This document shows, piece by piece, positions 34,701 to 44,367 of a stretch of DNA of 64,000 bases. How positions within the stretch are numbered: position 1 is the stretch's first letter; every line of letters starts with the position of its first letter. Source of the stretch: Arcuatula senhousia (lineage: Eukaryota; Mollusca; Bivalvia; Mytilida; Mytilidae); NCBI GenBank assembly GCA_963971305.1, contig OZ020304.1, positions 33,590,502 through 33,654,501 of the forward strand. Reading direction: 5' to 3'. Under the pieces are notes generated by a model. That model was not told the DNA's origin. It saw nothing but the letters and a program-made list of their open reading frames with translations, and did not search any database. Position numbers and translations under genes: made by a program.

Positions 34701-37700
34701 CCAAAAACGTGAAAAAAGTTATTTTAGGGGCGGTAACCCCTATTAAGGGTCATCTGACAACTTCAATCCTATTGAGACTTTTGTAGAACTAAATAAACTG
34801 AACATTTAAGCAAGCAACAGCTTTTCTCTATCTGCTATAGTTTTCATTCTATAGGCCAAAAACATGAAAAAACATCATTTTAGGGGCCGTAACCCCTATT
34901 AAGGGTCGTCTGACAACTTCGATCCTATTGAGACTTTTGTAGAGCTAAATGAACTGAACATTTCAGCAAGCAAAAGCTTTTCTCTATCTGCTATTGTTTT
35001 CTTTCTATAAGCAAAAAAACATGAAAAATCATCATTTTAGGGGCCGTACCCCTATAAGGGGTCATCTGACAACTTCGACCCTATGGGGACTTTTGTACAG
35101 CTTAATTAGCTGAACATTTAAGCAAGCGACAGCTTCTCTCTATCTGCAATAGTTTTCATTCCATAGGCCAAAAACATGAAAAAACATCATTTTAGGGGCC
35201 GTAACCCCTATAAGGGGTCATCTGACAACTTCGACCCTATGGAGACTTTTGTACAGCTAAATTTGCTGAACATTTAAGCAAGCAACAGCTTCTCTCTATC
35301 TGCAATAGTTTTCATTCCATAGGCCAAAAACATGAAAAAACATTATTTCAGGGGCCGTAACCCCTATAAGGGGTCATCTGACAACTTCGACCCTATGGAG
35401 ACTTTTGTAGAGCTAAATGAGCTGAATATTTAAGCAAGCAACAGCTTTTCATTATCTGCAACTGTTTTCATACTATGGGGCAAAAACATGAAAAAACACT
35501 ATTTTTCACCTATAAGGGGCTGTAACCCCTATAAGGGGTCATCTGACAACTTGGACCAAATGGAGACTTTTGTAGAACTGTTGATGCTGAAGCAGTAGGG
35601 TGGCATCAGATTTCATCTATCTCTTATACTTTTTAAATTACTAACCAAAAACAGTAGTCTGACCCCCCTGGTCTATTTTTAGCAACGGCGGCCATGTTTT
35701 TCGACGAATCAAAAATCCCCACATCAGTTCTGTGGGGGATACCCTAAAGTACCACCAGACCAAATTTGGTTTGAATCTGTGCAGCCGTTTCAGAGGAGAA
35801 GAACTTTGAAGAAAAGTTAACGACGACGACGACGGACGACGACGACGGACGCCAAGTGATGGCAATAGCTCACATGGCCTTTGGCCAGGTGAGCTAAAAA
35901 GGGTGATAAAATGAATCAACTTGAAATGATGATGAAAATATGGTGGTGGGATGAGAAACAAAGGAAGGCAACAGGAAAAGGGAATAGGTGGGAAATGCAC
36001 TGCATGGCGGTCAAAAAGGGATTTTTTACATGCACGAAGCTTGGCACTTTCCGCACACGTTGGCCCTCTATGGTCACAGTGAAAACCGTAATGTGACTAC
36101 AGTGTCTGTGCTGTAATTGCATTACAAATGTTATTTCTGTTTGGAATATTAATTAGTCGTTTTGTGTTAATTTCTACATCCTGTCTATTCATATGGATTG
36201 GTTCCCTATTTCTACCTTTTTGGAACTCCCCCGGGATGGTTCCACATGTTTTAGCTAACTCACGCTCTATTCCGGCTGGATAACCAACGTGTCAACACAC
36301 ATGTGAGTATCGTCTCTTGCCTTTAGAAGCAAAACCTGTCAAACGTACAGTGTAAGACATTTCATATTATTCCCGTTATCTTTTCTGTGACATTCGTTAA
36401 ACGTTTTATTTAAAATTCAACTGTGAAGGATGTTTATTCTATTTTACTTTCGTTTTTGAATTGTCTACTTTCATGACTATATCCCGGCCTTGGATCTATG
36501 TAACTGAACATGCCAGAATTTAATCTTTAATCAGTGTTCCAGTTAGGCTGTTTTCAAACGGCGGTCCGCCCGCCTGCCTTTGCCTCCGCCCGATTGCCCT
36601 TTTCAGGATACCTGCCGGTTTTCATCTCTGCCCTGCCCTTTTTGAACGTATATTTGCCTTTTTCAGTCAATCATACATAGTTTGTGTATTGAGAATGAAG
36701 CCATTTGGGATAATTGAATGGCATATTTACAACCCCAAGCCAATTAACAAATTAAATAAACATGTGTTCTCTAGTCAATTAATTAAGGTATGATCTATTT
36801 TGATTAATCAGTTTCAATTACAGGTAAGTTGTCCGATTGCACAGTAAATTTCTCTGCCTCGGTAATGATAATGGTGCACAAATCAGAATCTGAACCCATC
36901 TGGATGTTTTCTATTAAAAACAACATTAAATGTGCGCTTTTATTGAAAAATAGAAACGATGTTGATGGATTTGTGAAATGCTCCATCATATTTATTTGTT
37001 TACAAATAATGACAGGAAGCGGAAGTTATAAACTAAACACGAACTCTGACCGGAATGGTACTAAATCTCCGGATTTTACTAGCAAATTCAATAAAAATCA
37101 AATGGGATTTCTTAATTTTTTCTTGGGCTGACACTCAAGCTTTTTAGCACTGATAGAATGTATGAATGTAATGAAAAGCCTAAAGTCTTGTTATAGAAAC
37201 AAGAGGCTCCCCTTAAGCCCCAAAATGCATGTTTTTTTGTTAAAAAGAATGTATGCTGTATTTGATTGTTAATAGCTACATTTATATGCCCTTTTGAAAG
37301 ATGAAGTTGACGCATGAATGTGCCCTTTTTTAAAATTCATCCCTGCCCTTTTCAAATCCTGGCTGGAACACTGTTAATGTTTAATTTGAACTGTAATAAT
37401 TTCATTATAATTATTTATTATATCCAGTCTTTCAATTTCGATTTATCTGTATTTTTTTAAGTGTTGTTTAATTTGATTAACTTTGAATTGTATCTCTCTG
37501 ATTGTACTTATGCTCGTTTCATTTGTGTTTCAGTTATTTACCTTGTTGATGTACTACGTGGTTATTAAAATGATATTTCCCCGGATCTTGTCATTCAATT
37601 AGCCCCCGTATTTACATCTGGTTAGCTACCTGCCGCACGGGCAGAATAGTGTCCTCAAAATAGCGATTACGCGTTAAGGGAAAAAGGAAAACAAAAATAT

Positions 37701-39402
37701 CATCGTTGAAATATGGTTCCAAAATATCCGTTCACCAAATTTTGTCTAAATGATCATGGAAGTATAAAATTGACAGGAATTACAACAGCCTCACTTCAAA
37801 CGTTCCATCTGCGTTACCGCAAAATCGTCAAGTACCTACTAATAACGTCCTGCTGATCGAAGTTTTGCCTATCTTCTTACTATGTGTGATTTTATTATCG
37901 AAAAATTATGACCGCTCAAATAGAGTATATTGATTTTTGAAAAAAATGCAAGTAGTAAAATATGAATACATGTATGAATTAGAACAATTTGCATGTATTA
38001 ACTAAGTAAACAACAGCTTAATTTACTTTTATTTTAGGAGTCAGGTCCTTATAAGTATGGGTTACAATATTATAAGATTTGGGGTATATCTTCATTGTTT
38101 GCAGTGGCATCCTTTGATATCGAAAAATTATGACCGCTCAAATAGAGTATATTGATTTTTGAAAAAAATGCAAGTAGTAAAATATGAATACATGTATGAA
38201 TTAGAACAATTTGCATGTATTAACTAAGTAAACAACAGCTTAATTTACTTTTATTTTAGGAGTCAGGTCCTTATAAGTATGGGTTACAATATTATAAACT
38301 GTAAGATTTGGGGTATATCTTCATTGTTTGCAGTGGCATCCTTTGATTTTTCAATTAAAATATATTTAAAGAAATTGGTTGCTATTGTATTCTACATTTT
38401 ACCTTTTTAAATCATTGTGCGTTGTCATTCTTTTAATAAATTCTGATCCATTTTGTCAAATTTCTTTACATTTTTGTTCTCAAGTGTCTACTGTCAAGAC
38501 TCTATTAGGAAAAAATCGGGCATCTTTTCACAATACTACAACAATTCAGTTTATGATTTCTCTTTTTATAGATAATAATATGAATTTTGTAAAAAAATCT
38601 TTACTTTCGAATAGGTAATAGAAGCCGTTGCAACCAGGTAATTGCACGGCAAGGGAACCACAGGCGGTCCCGTATCCTTATTGATAGTGTAACTGATAAA
38701 GGCCACCAATAGTAAACCCACGTGATGTTTTTTCTTCAATATTGGTGGCGGAAACGCAGACCGTCTTCAAGCGTGTTATCGCCTACTTGATAAACTGAGT
38801 CGGTACCTTTATCATCTACAGATAAATAGTGGGAAATTAATTGTGTTAATTTATTGTTGTAATTCCTGTCAATTTAATACTTCCATGAAATGATGAAGGA
38901 AAGAGACTATTACTAATTCCTTCTCTTGCGTTGCCACGAGGAACAAAAACATTAGTTCTTGTCCTATATATTTTGAGTGACCTTTAATTGTTTGTTATGC
39001 ATATATGAAGTATCTAAAAAAATGGTTCGTTCATAAATAGTTAAAATATTTACAACAACTGCCTCGCTGAGCAATGGACACAAATGGTCTCTTCGTAATA
39101 ATTAAGCTTCATATTGATTTCCTTAATATATCTACATATGCAAACTAGGTCTTTGATCATTAAATTAAATGCATTTCATGTGTTAATTTATGCACATTAA
39201 GTTTTTTTATTTCTTTTCCAGAATACTCATACCGCTTTGTTGGATACCATTTCTTATGAACAGAACAAAAAACGTCATTCACAAATGCCCCAGTTGTAAA
39301 AAGGAATGTGGAATATTTAATACAATTTCGCGACCAGATATTAATCAAATCAATTTCAGACTTAATCAAGTGGATGCGTATCATGCACATGGTCGACGAT
39401 GA
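25748..39402 (+). CDS. LITAF-domain protein, gene 2 (exons 25748-25775, 32640-32928, 39222-39402)
   Basis: Exon 1 is 28 nt (MSSNPPGHL plus one base) with a GTAAGA donor. Exon 2 follows TTTTTTCAATTTCAG and ends at a GTAAGAG donor. Exon 3 follows TTTCTTTTCCAG and ends in TGA. Phases 1 and 2 match at the joins, giving 165 aa. The N-terminal ~75 residues are rich in Gln, Pro, Ala and Met. The LITAF domain has a CPSC knuckle at residues 76-79, a hydrophobic segment with several Cys (about 90-118, including CWIPF at 112-116) and HKCPSC at 126-131. The last ~30 residues are polar and end in GRR. The expected role is that of the family: a zinc-binding, endolysosome-membrane-associated protein. Introns of 6.9 and 6.3 kb are stuffed with transposons, including an antisense LINE. 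Exons 2 and 3 are certain in content; exon 1 is inferred from phase, donor and its paralogue at 11013. Confidence 0.7.
26630..26845 (-). repeat. duplicated 3' UTR unit of the LINE
   Basis: Two copies of about 105 bp, nearly identical (TTGCATAATAAAACCTC...CATTATATA and TTGCATGATAAAAACCTC...CATTATATA). Each holds the perfect 6-bp stem AACCTC/GAGGTT. Confidence 0.85.
26880..29885 (-). CDS. LINE endonuclease(partial)-reverse transcriptase polyprotein, 1001 aa
   Basis: Residues 1-100 are the C-terminal part of an AP-type endonuclease (ILNGRF.GD, SVVDYALTS, YLSDHSQI). About 190-210 is a lysine-rich linker ending KKPWND. About 330-640 is the RT: YRGISLQNCLAKLFS, FGFRVNHRTTDSIF, FSCFVDLRRAFDTVWHDGL (first catalytic Asp), GVKQGDSLSPTLFN, and LSFADDLVIL (catalytic FADD). 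The RT thumb and a C-terminal region with ELGRLPLD follow, then a zinc-finger-like CKSCKIIDDEAHFFFHC near residue 955. In-frame sequence continues upstream of the first Met, through a TAA at about 29922, to about 30010. The true ORF was therefore longer and is now interrupted. The RT catalytic residues are intact. The clade (CR1/Jockey-type or other) cannot be decided here. Confidence 0.9.
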   Translation of the reverse strand: MQEILPEDYCNDLYINRNSLDNVFNTQGQQLIDLCIASQLRILNGRFIGDSFGNMTCYKSNGCSVVDYALTSVDLFENVNFFQTLNPNYLSDHSQIVVHLKCHINKNFLKKSGNSHKIDFLYKWENVSKEKLYTALEDKAVIDNIINYENSLFDNDSFGIDKAESDLNCIFKDLSTRSCKMISIKKKKKKKIKKKPWNDKELSDTRKTLFYLGNLLSRDPYNQDLRTRFLKCSKECKKMIKRKTQKYRKEIFNKLITLRDTDPKQYWKLLKSLKYEDSNKTIELQAGFDDLINHFKTQGDTLEFDKNFKEKVESESNRYPSFNEVTDSPFNLTELNRCIKKLNTGKSAGPDKISNEIIKYSSIVTSKSIIKLFNLILDSGKYPTSWRKSFIILIHKSGDKNNINNYRGISLQNCLAKLFSAVINAKLVDFYEDKFANQQFGFRVNHRTTDSIFILKSLITKYLTKKKTKIFSCFVDLRRAFDTVWHDGLLYKLRENNVGIKLFSIIKDMYKSCESSIKIENTFSDYFQIKRGVKQGDSLSPTLFNCFINDLHSEFDNHCDPVCLDSTYLSTLSFADDLVILSETASGLQQALNKLELYCHKWQLTVNTSKTKIIVFQKNSKASLVSNNFCYKNNILNEVKEFNFLGIIICHTGKFKSSQELSKKGLKALFSIKKYMSNFKHTPVELSCKLFDNLIRPIILYNSEIWYMDDYFSMYKALQRSNVSGKNVDILSFSDKPAFEKVHNKFCKSVLGVRKTACNIAAKSELGRLPLDSFIKTQVICYFSRLNCIDINPLVKEALYLNKNLHTDGVYTWYSFARSVMTEFEIDYENFENDNKSFKEINKLHIKRENKKTIKEKYDELIINKISSFDASSKLYLYSKLKSDVNVSDYLNLQNFNSRKILTKLRISDHNLEIELGRYKNIPREQRFCKSCKIIDDEAHFFFHCQLNNNIRKTFIDSIQKQYANFNQLETIDKLIFVLNPNMDVLPTVVDFIKQSFELRQ
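30062..30420 (-). mobile_element. retrozyme-like repeat A, single monomer
   Basis: One hammerhead-bearing monomer plus the full family A body (CTATGTCTGGGGTAGGAAGAACC, GCGAGCTAACCTCGGGG, CAGCGCTTACC, AACAACAAAGTTTCAGACA in plus-strand order). It lies directly at the truncated 5' end of the LINE. Confidence 0.7.
30072..30119 (-). ncRNA. hammerhead ribozyme motif (A5)
   Basis: Minus strand: AGCGCCT, CTGATGA, stem II GTCT/ACAC (one mismatch), GAAA, helix III CGCATG, GTC, AGGTGTA. Core and cleavage triplet are intact; stem I keeps most pairs with G-U wobbles. Confidence 0.65.
30738..30815. repeat. inverted repeat upstream of SINE-like repeat C
   Basis: TAGACGTCGTGCACAAAGTT...GAC and GTCAACTTTGTGCG...TGCCGTCTTA form an imperfect stem of about 24 bp around a 30-base AT-rich loop, ending where repeat C begins. 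Confidence 0.5.
30825..31880 (+). mobile_element. SINE-like repeat C, complete copy split by a MITE
   Basis: Runs from GTGCGGCGCCCGGTTGGCGAA to the CTCACTCACTCACTC tail. The C sequence stops at 31181 and resumes at 31765, on either side of the 583-bp MITE. It carries all landmarks of the family (CTCAGCCCACAGAGTGAC, CCTAGGTGGCTAAATAG, GGGCCAACGTGTATGG, CCACGCTTCATGCGCG). Confidence 0.75.
31182..31764. mobile_element. MITE family 583, copy 2 (nested in repeat C)
   Basis: Ends AAAGGAGTAGGGGCGATAAGG...CCTTATTGCCCCTACTCCTTT, 583 bp. The interior holds TGACGTCAT, as does the copy at 55979-56562. No ORF and no clear target duplication. Confidence 0.8.
31892..32526 (+). mobile_element. SINE-like repeat C, copy split by repeat B
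   Basis: C sequence 31892-32245 (CAACAGAGCCTTGCTTGTCGTAAGAGGCG onwards) and its tail 32432-32526 are separated by a minus-strand repeat B (32246-32431). The tail ends 113 bp before exon 2 of LITAF gene 2. Confidence 0.65.
32246..32431 (-). mobile_element. repeat B, copy 5 (nested)
   Basis: Reverse of the B consensus: GCTTACTCTTCTGGGCACCTG, ACTCTTGTTACGATTTGAGTT, GCCTTTCGGACATTAGACACTC, CCCATTGGTGCC. The 67-aa ORF here has no meaning. Confidence 0.65.
32640..32928 (+). CDS. exon 2 of LITAF gene 2
   Basis: Encodes the low-complexity N-terminal region, the first zinc knuckle (CPSC, codons 32837-32848) and the start of the hydrophobic segment. It is closely similar to exon 5472-5742 of gene 1, with a short in-frame insertion of Gln/Met/Ala codons. 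Confidence 0.9.
33127..34386. mobile_element. ~1.25-kb Tc1/mariner-like non-autonomous element
   Basis: Ends ACAGTCCGCCAAAAGTTAAG... and ...CTTAACTTATGGCGGAGTGT are inverted, with TA nearby on both sides. Size and the GCCAAAAGTTAAGCAC-type ends recall Tc1/mariner elements. I see no transposase frame, so it is either long dead or non-autonomous. Repeat C tail sequence (33058-33125) abuts its left side. It lies in intron 2 of LITAF gene 2. Confidence 0.6.
34412..35894 (+). mobile_element. element D copy 2 (opposite orientation to copy 1)
   Basis: Begins AACAAGAGGCTCCCAGGAGCC (perfect GGCTCC/GGAGCC hairpin), then CGCTCACCTGGTCTTGATG. Seven direct repeats of about 157 bp follow (TCATCTGACAACTTCGACCC-type marker at about 34594, 34749, 34905, 35062, 35218, 35375 and 35538). 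It ends in a GACGACGACG stretch and GCCAGGTGAGCTAAAAA. No coding sequence. Confidence 0.75.
35895..36130 (-). mobile_element. repeat C, fragment
   Basis: Minus-strand 3' half of repeat C: GGGATGAGAAACAAAGG, GCATGGCGGTCAAAAAGGG, TTTACATGCACGAAGCTTGG, TTGGCCCTCTATGGTCA. Confidence 0.55.
36532..37373. mobile_element. 842-bp DNA element with TTAAT target duplication
   Basis: Inverted ends CAGTGTTCCAGTTAGG and CCTGGCTGGAACACTG, each flanked by TTAAT (36527-36531 and 37374-37378). Subterminal GCCCTTTTT / AAAAAGGGCA-type words repeat at both ends. Neither ORF inside (36829-37131 plus, 36804-36989 minus) resembles a transposase I know. Confidence 0.7.
37764..38886. mobile_element. 1.1-kb element with ~33-bp inverted ends
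   Basis: TCATGGAAGTATAAAATTG...ACAACA and TGTTGTAATTCCTG...TACTTCCATGA are inverted copies of about 33 bp. A 223-bp direct duplication lies between them. No ORF of interest. Confidence 0.55.
37895..38347. repeat. recent 223-bp tandem duplication
   Basis: 37895-38117 and 38118-38347 are almost identical (TATCGAAAAATTATGACCGC to GCAGTGGCATCCTTTGAT). The second copy has eight extra bases (AAACTGTA region near 38295). Near-identity points to a young event or an assembly artefact. Confidence 0.85.
39222..39402 (+). CDS. exon 3 of LITAF gene 2
   Basis: Encodes LIPLCWIPF, the second knuckle HKCPSC, KKECGIF and a tail about eight residues longer than that of gene 1. TGA at 39400-39402. Confidence 0.9.
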
Positions 39403-39839
39403 TATAATTAAGAGATTAACACATTTCTTAAAAAACTTCGGAACTTGTTTATTGTAGCTCCCGTGTTTAGTATTGATAATCTTCATATCTATGACATATT
39501 GAAGAATAGTTTTTCTCATTCTTACCAAATGGAGGATTTTATATTATATTTAAATTGTTTTCATTTAATTTGAATGACAATTATATCGTTTTTGTAGTTT
39601 TTTCATGTGGATGTTGTATTTAACTTGATGTCTTTTATACATGCATATATTACAACAAATATTATGCATGCTTTAAAGGATAAAAAAATATTGTTTGTCG
39701 CATTTGTATTTATCAAATTAGTTTTCCTGTTACCCATAATTAACTTTTTGTTGGATTTAGCGCCTTTTCTATCCCTTTTCTAGGATTTTATGTTTTTTTT
39801 TAAGTGTGTGTAGGTTCAACCAGAATAAGATCATGATAT

Positions 39840-40003
39840 GCTTCTTACAGTAAACGTCTTAAATATTCTTTTGGAATTTCCGGTTGTACATTATTCTTGA
39901 TCGATTCGTGTTTAAAACAAAGTACAGTTACCCAACGAGCTACAATTAGTACAACATTGTCAGATAATCAGGAACAAAAATATGGCGTTCCGCAGGGCTC
40001 CAA
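39840..40003 (+). pseudogene. LINE reverse transcriptase fragment
   Basis: Plus-strand sequence reads FGISGCTLFLIDSCLKQSTV, then SDNQEQKYGVPQGS. This matches the order around RT palm motif B of non-LTR elements (G.SG..L..F.SYL..R.Q..., then GVPQGS). It ends abruptly at about 40003 in unrelated sequence. Confidence 0.6.
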
Positions 40004-40289
40004 ACAGCACGATATTTGCTTAAAAAATGGGGACACAAGGCTAATCGGAAAGGAGATTCAAGACTGCCACGGGAAAAAGGATAAGTGGATTAAAACGAGC
40101 ATTTTAGCCTGCTGTACGGGGATCTCTTATCGAGATTCGCAGAAATATTTTAGAATTCTATTTTCTAGCTTGTATTTACTTTTTATTGATTTTTTACCAC
40201 GTTAGCTGTTTCATTTAAACTTGAAAATTTTACTTATTAGTTTTGTTTATTTTCAATGTTCTGATTATGACTAAAAATACTTTTGATAG

Positions 40290-40410
40290 ACGATAAAGAG
40301 ATGTGGAATTAGTGTACGCGACACAACCAACACTAAAGAAACGGCAATTTAAAAAAAATCACAATGGAAAACAGCCAGCAGTCTTCAACATGACCAGAGG
40401 TTGACTTTAC
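40290..40410 (-). repeat. inverted copy of ~4990-5130
   Basis: Reads GTACGCGACACAACCAACAC...TAAAGAAACGGCAATTT...AATCACAATGGAAAACAG...CTTCAACATGACCAGAGG, the reverse of the segment 5' of LITAF gene 1. Both copies lie at edges of the LITAF loci. A short related piece is at about 45098-45125. Confidence 0.65.
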
Positions 40411-40524
40411 ATTAATCAATCAATAAATTAATTCACAAAAGTAAAATATAGATCTTGTCTTCTATCATGCCCTCATTGCATCATTAATTCTAGTTTAGTG
40501 TTTTGTCACAATTGAAACGCTGAA

Positions 40525-40775
40525 TGGACTATTGGCAACGCGACGGGTGTGCTATAGCAAGCAGGAACTGCTTACTCTTCCGGAGCACCTGAGTTCACTC
40601 TTGTTTCGACTGGAGTTCGCGTTGTTGATTGATATTCAGTTATTTTGTGTTTCCATGTTTTACATGTTGTCTGTTTTTGTCCCGTTCTTGTTGGTGTTTA
40701 CTGGTTTTGTCTCTGCCCTTTCGGACTTTTGATATTCGGATACCCCATTGGTACCTCTGCTTCTTACATGTATGT
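40525..40775 (-). mobile_element. repeat B, copy 6
   Basis: Reversed B landmarks: CTATAGCAAGCAGGAACTGC, TTCCGGAGCACCTGAGTTCAC, CCATGTTTTACATGTTGTCTG, CCCATTGGTACCTCTGCTTC. Confidence 0.7.
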
Positions 40776-41254
40776 CATTCAACCTTTTAGATAATTATTC
40801 AATAATCTTATTGAGAACGAAAGGGAATCATGAAAAAAATAAGTTCTGCTTTTTGATAAGAAATTAAAGGTTTACGAAGCATTTGGGTTTTCTCTAGCAG
40901 TACACAAGATTGCCCTTGGCAAGACATTAAAAATTTTGATTTCGGTCTGTTTGGATTTTATTTTGTTTATTGTAAAAGTTTTTTTATCATTCTGTTCAAC
41001 CCGAAAAGTTTATTCTAATTACATCAACGATACTTTATAGGAGGCAACTGCACCAATAATAAACTGATTTAGAGCGATTTTATCGTTTTGCCTGATAATA
41101 ACCCTAAAGAATGTCTGGCTTAATGCACTAAAAGATCTTTTTATGTACCGTTACGTATTAGTGCATAACATAGGCTTGATTTTTCATCCATCCATCGATC
41201 CCCTTTATTTATGGTATAAAAAGTGAGTAAGTGAGTTAGTGTTTTACGCCCTGG

Positions 41255-41770
41255 CAACATGTTGTGTACAAGTTGCAATAATGTACACGTTGCAACATAA
41301 CAGATAAATTGTTGCAATGTGTACATATAAATTGTACAAGTTAAGAAAAATACGATATGGTTGTCTTTCATCAAATACATGTAATCCCAAAAACCATGGT
41401 CGAAGACATATGAGATTTTAAACTTTTTGTTGAAATTCTGCATGTGCATTTTTGTAAGCCTTAATGTTTAAGTAATGAGTTTCATTGAAGTTCAAAACAA
41501 AAGCATTTAACATGTTGTTGCTGAAATCCAGACAATGAAGTTTGGTAACTTGGTTATCATGATGCAATGAAAGTTCTTCAAACTTGTTATATTTTATAGA
41601 CTTGATTGTAAACTTCATGATATATACTTTTTCTTTATTAGTCCATTCTCATTTATTATTGCAAAAAAATGTTGTGTCTAATAATGAAGAGGGCAATCAA
41701 TATTTTTCTTAACTTGTACAATTTATCTGTACATGTTGCAACATACAAAGTTGCAACTTGTACACGACAC
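41255..41770. mobile_element. MITE with ~80-bp inverted ends, nested in a repeat C tail
   Basis: GTGTACAAGTTGCAA...GATAAATTGTACAAGTTAAG at 41263-41346 is mirrored at 41690-41770. Flanking sequence is minus-strand repeat C tail (GTGAGTTAGTGTTTTACGCCC to the left, TATATAAGGGCGATGAAAATG to the right). The ORFs inside are not supported. Confidence 0.65.
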
Positions 41771-42639
41771 ATACGTTCTATATAAGGGCGATGAAAATGA
41801 AGAAGATGATAAAATGAACGTGTCGAAACGATGATGAGGAAAACATTGGGCATCTAATGGGACCACGCCACGATATATTATAAAAAATGAAAGAGAAATG
41901 AGTTATCTTTATTAGACGACACAAAACTTTCAATATATTTATGTATTTCATAAATGTACATGATATGAAAGAGAAATGACTTATCTTTCTTACACCTGAA
42001 AATTTCAGCATTCTCAAATTTTGATTTTTATGCAGAGTCTTATGTAGTCAAATACTATTTGATTTTTGCGTTTTTTTCCTTCTAGACAGGGTGAATCGGT
42101 TGGGCGATATTCCTACCACAGGATCTATTACAGAAATTTAATCGTGTATTTTTCTTGTTTCAATGTATTCAATGTTATACAGATTGTCTAAAATATAAGA
42201 GGTTCCATTTATATAATAAATACGATGTAAATGTGCACTACATCTCAAAAATCAATACGTAAGTTGATGTATACTAAAGCTTTTTTTACCTTTGAACTTT
42301 TATCAAGTGGGTGGAGCCAAATAACAGATTTCTTAACAAATGTGAAATTGGGTGGAGCAAACAAAAACAAATTGGTATGATCATTTTAAGTGTAATGTTT
42401 GAAGTTTGTGAAAAGCGACAAATTGTTCTCTTATTTTAGTGCTAAGATTTGGCTCTGCATTTTAATGATTTAGCGCTTTGAATTTTTAAACCATATTTAA
42501 TTTTTTAGATAACCCTGAAAAACTTCAACTTTATTCTATTGTTCCTAAAAGCTTTGCAAAATCTCATTCAAATCTTCTGACGCCTTTTAAGTTATCAATC
42601 GGAAACCTTCGGTGAACGGACAGACGGACGGAAGAACAT

Positions 42640-42880
42640 ACACCGACAGAAACTGAGGGTATAAGCCAATTTGTGTGGTGGAGTGCAAAAATATGTGGAC
42701 GGATGAAAAACACAGAAACAGATCACTGGAAAAGGGAAGATGTAAGAAGGGGCCAAATTAAGCCTATGTTGCGCACTTCTTGACGGTCCACAAATGTATA
42801 TTTTATACATGCACATTCTTAAACGTGGCACTCTCCACATACATTGGTCCTCTTTGATCAGCTGATCCGACATGCACAAC
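42640..42880 (-). mobile_element. repeat C, diverged fragment
   Basis: GGAAAAGGGAAGATGTAAGAAGG, TTAAGCCTATGTTGCGCACTTC, GACGGTCCACAAATG and ACGTGGCACTCTCCACATACATTGGTCCTC follow the minus-strand repeat C order. Confidence 0.5.
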
Positions 42881-43109
42881 TAAAATTTCGTATAGAAAAT
42901 TAGATATGAAATATGATTTGCAAAGTATATAAATTATTATCAAAACATTTGTGTAAAGACCACTGCAAAGTTATGAAATCGTCCGTTGAAATTGTCAAAA
43001 CTCTTAGGTTTCTTTACCGGGCATAGGCTGATCTTAGTCAGTAATAATTTTGGCCCCCGTTTATCGTATTTGGGCGTATGTATCTGTGTCATTCCTGTCC
43101 ATTTAGACT

Positions 43110-43185
43110 AGGTGTTTGATATAGACGAAATGTGCATCAGACGTCAGACGTATGTAACAAGATTTAATACCTTGAACTTTGTTGT
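43110..43185 (+). mobile_element. repeat A, short decayed fragment
   Basis: TGATATAGACGAAATGTGCATCAGACG...AACTTTGTTGTAATTTCTA recalls the hammerhead region of family A, but the CTGATGA box is lost. Confidence 0.45.
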
Positions 43186-43905
43186 AATTTCTACATATGT
43201 ATTACACGTATAAAGAATAATCATGAATTTTCATTGTTGTACTGACAATTTATTTTCACAATCTACAATCTACATGTATATGCTGTAAATTAATAAAAAG
43301 AAACATTTTTGGGAAATAATGGAATTTCTAGTTTGAGTTTTAACATGGTAGAAAAATCATATCGATGTTGTTCCCGACGTCAAAACATTACTGTATGCAA
43401 TTATGGAAAAGTCTGATGGCAGTAGCACGGTCTGGACTTCATTTTCATGATTTTTGTGGCAACATGTTGTACCATATTTTTTCTTGATATTTAACAACTT
43501 AAAATGTTACCAATAACAATAGTTAGTTCCTTGTTTTACAAGCTGTCAGAAATGTTTGACAGTTCATATATTAAGTACATTTTACTGTCAATCATTAAAC
43601 ATTAAAATGCACAAATAGTTCTTTTACATGTGTTTTGTACATGTAAATCACAGACTGCAATTTACATTGTTATAGCTTCTTTAATGTCATCACTCCTCAA
43701 AAGTAGCTGAAATTTATGAAAAAAAAAATGATAAGTTTAAAAAGGAAAAAAACATGTATTATTGTTTAAGAATTTTTAAGACATTATATATTTTTTTTTA
43801 AATACGAAATTGTTGCTACATTTTGTAGTACATGTATTTTTTAATGATCTACCTCGTTCATACATAATACATGTTATATGCTGTCAATATCTTTTTGGAA
43901 AGTAA

Positions 43906-44352
43906 GAAAGAGTGTGATTGAGCGAGTAAGTGAGTTGGTGTTTAACGCCCTTGCAACACATATAGGTAATTTAAAGGCGATGAACTGATAAAATCAACAT
44001 GAAATGATAATGAGAAAGTGGGATGGGAAACAAAGGAGTAGTAAATTTTTAAGACCACAGCAGATGGGTAAAGGTGAATTGGAGTAGAAAATTTCGCCTG
44101 TGTGATGCACTACTTCGTGGTCCACAAAGCGGCCTTTTACGTGCATGAAGCGTGGAACTCTCCACAACCGTTGGCCCTCTATGGTCAGTAGTCAGGGTTT
44201 CCGTATTATAGACTTGACAAACTCGGAGGTGGGCCACCTTATTCAGCCACCTAGAGTACACACTTAGTCGCTCTGTCGGTAGAGCACCAACCCGATGTCA
44301 TAATCCCTTAGTCGCCTCTCTCTGCTTTGGGCCTATTAGCTTCCCGGGCCCC
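43906..44352 (-). mobile_element. SINE-like repeat C, full-length uninterrupted copy
   Basis: Minus strand from GTGCGGGGCCCGGGAAGCTAA (44352) to the GGGCGTTAAACACCAACTCAC tail (about 43920). At about 445 bp it is the best reference copy of the family in the window. Confidence 0.75.
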
Positions 44353-44367
44353 GCACGGGACAAAAAT

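Noticed and set aside
36829..37131. 100-aa ORF inside the 842-bp element as a transposase fragment
   Set aside because: No DDE-type or zinc-finger motif could be seen on either strand.
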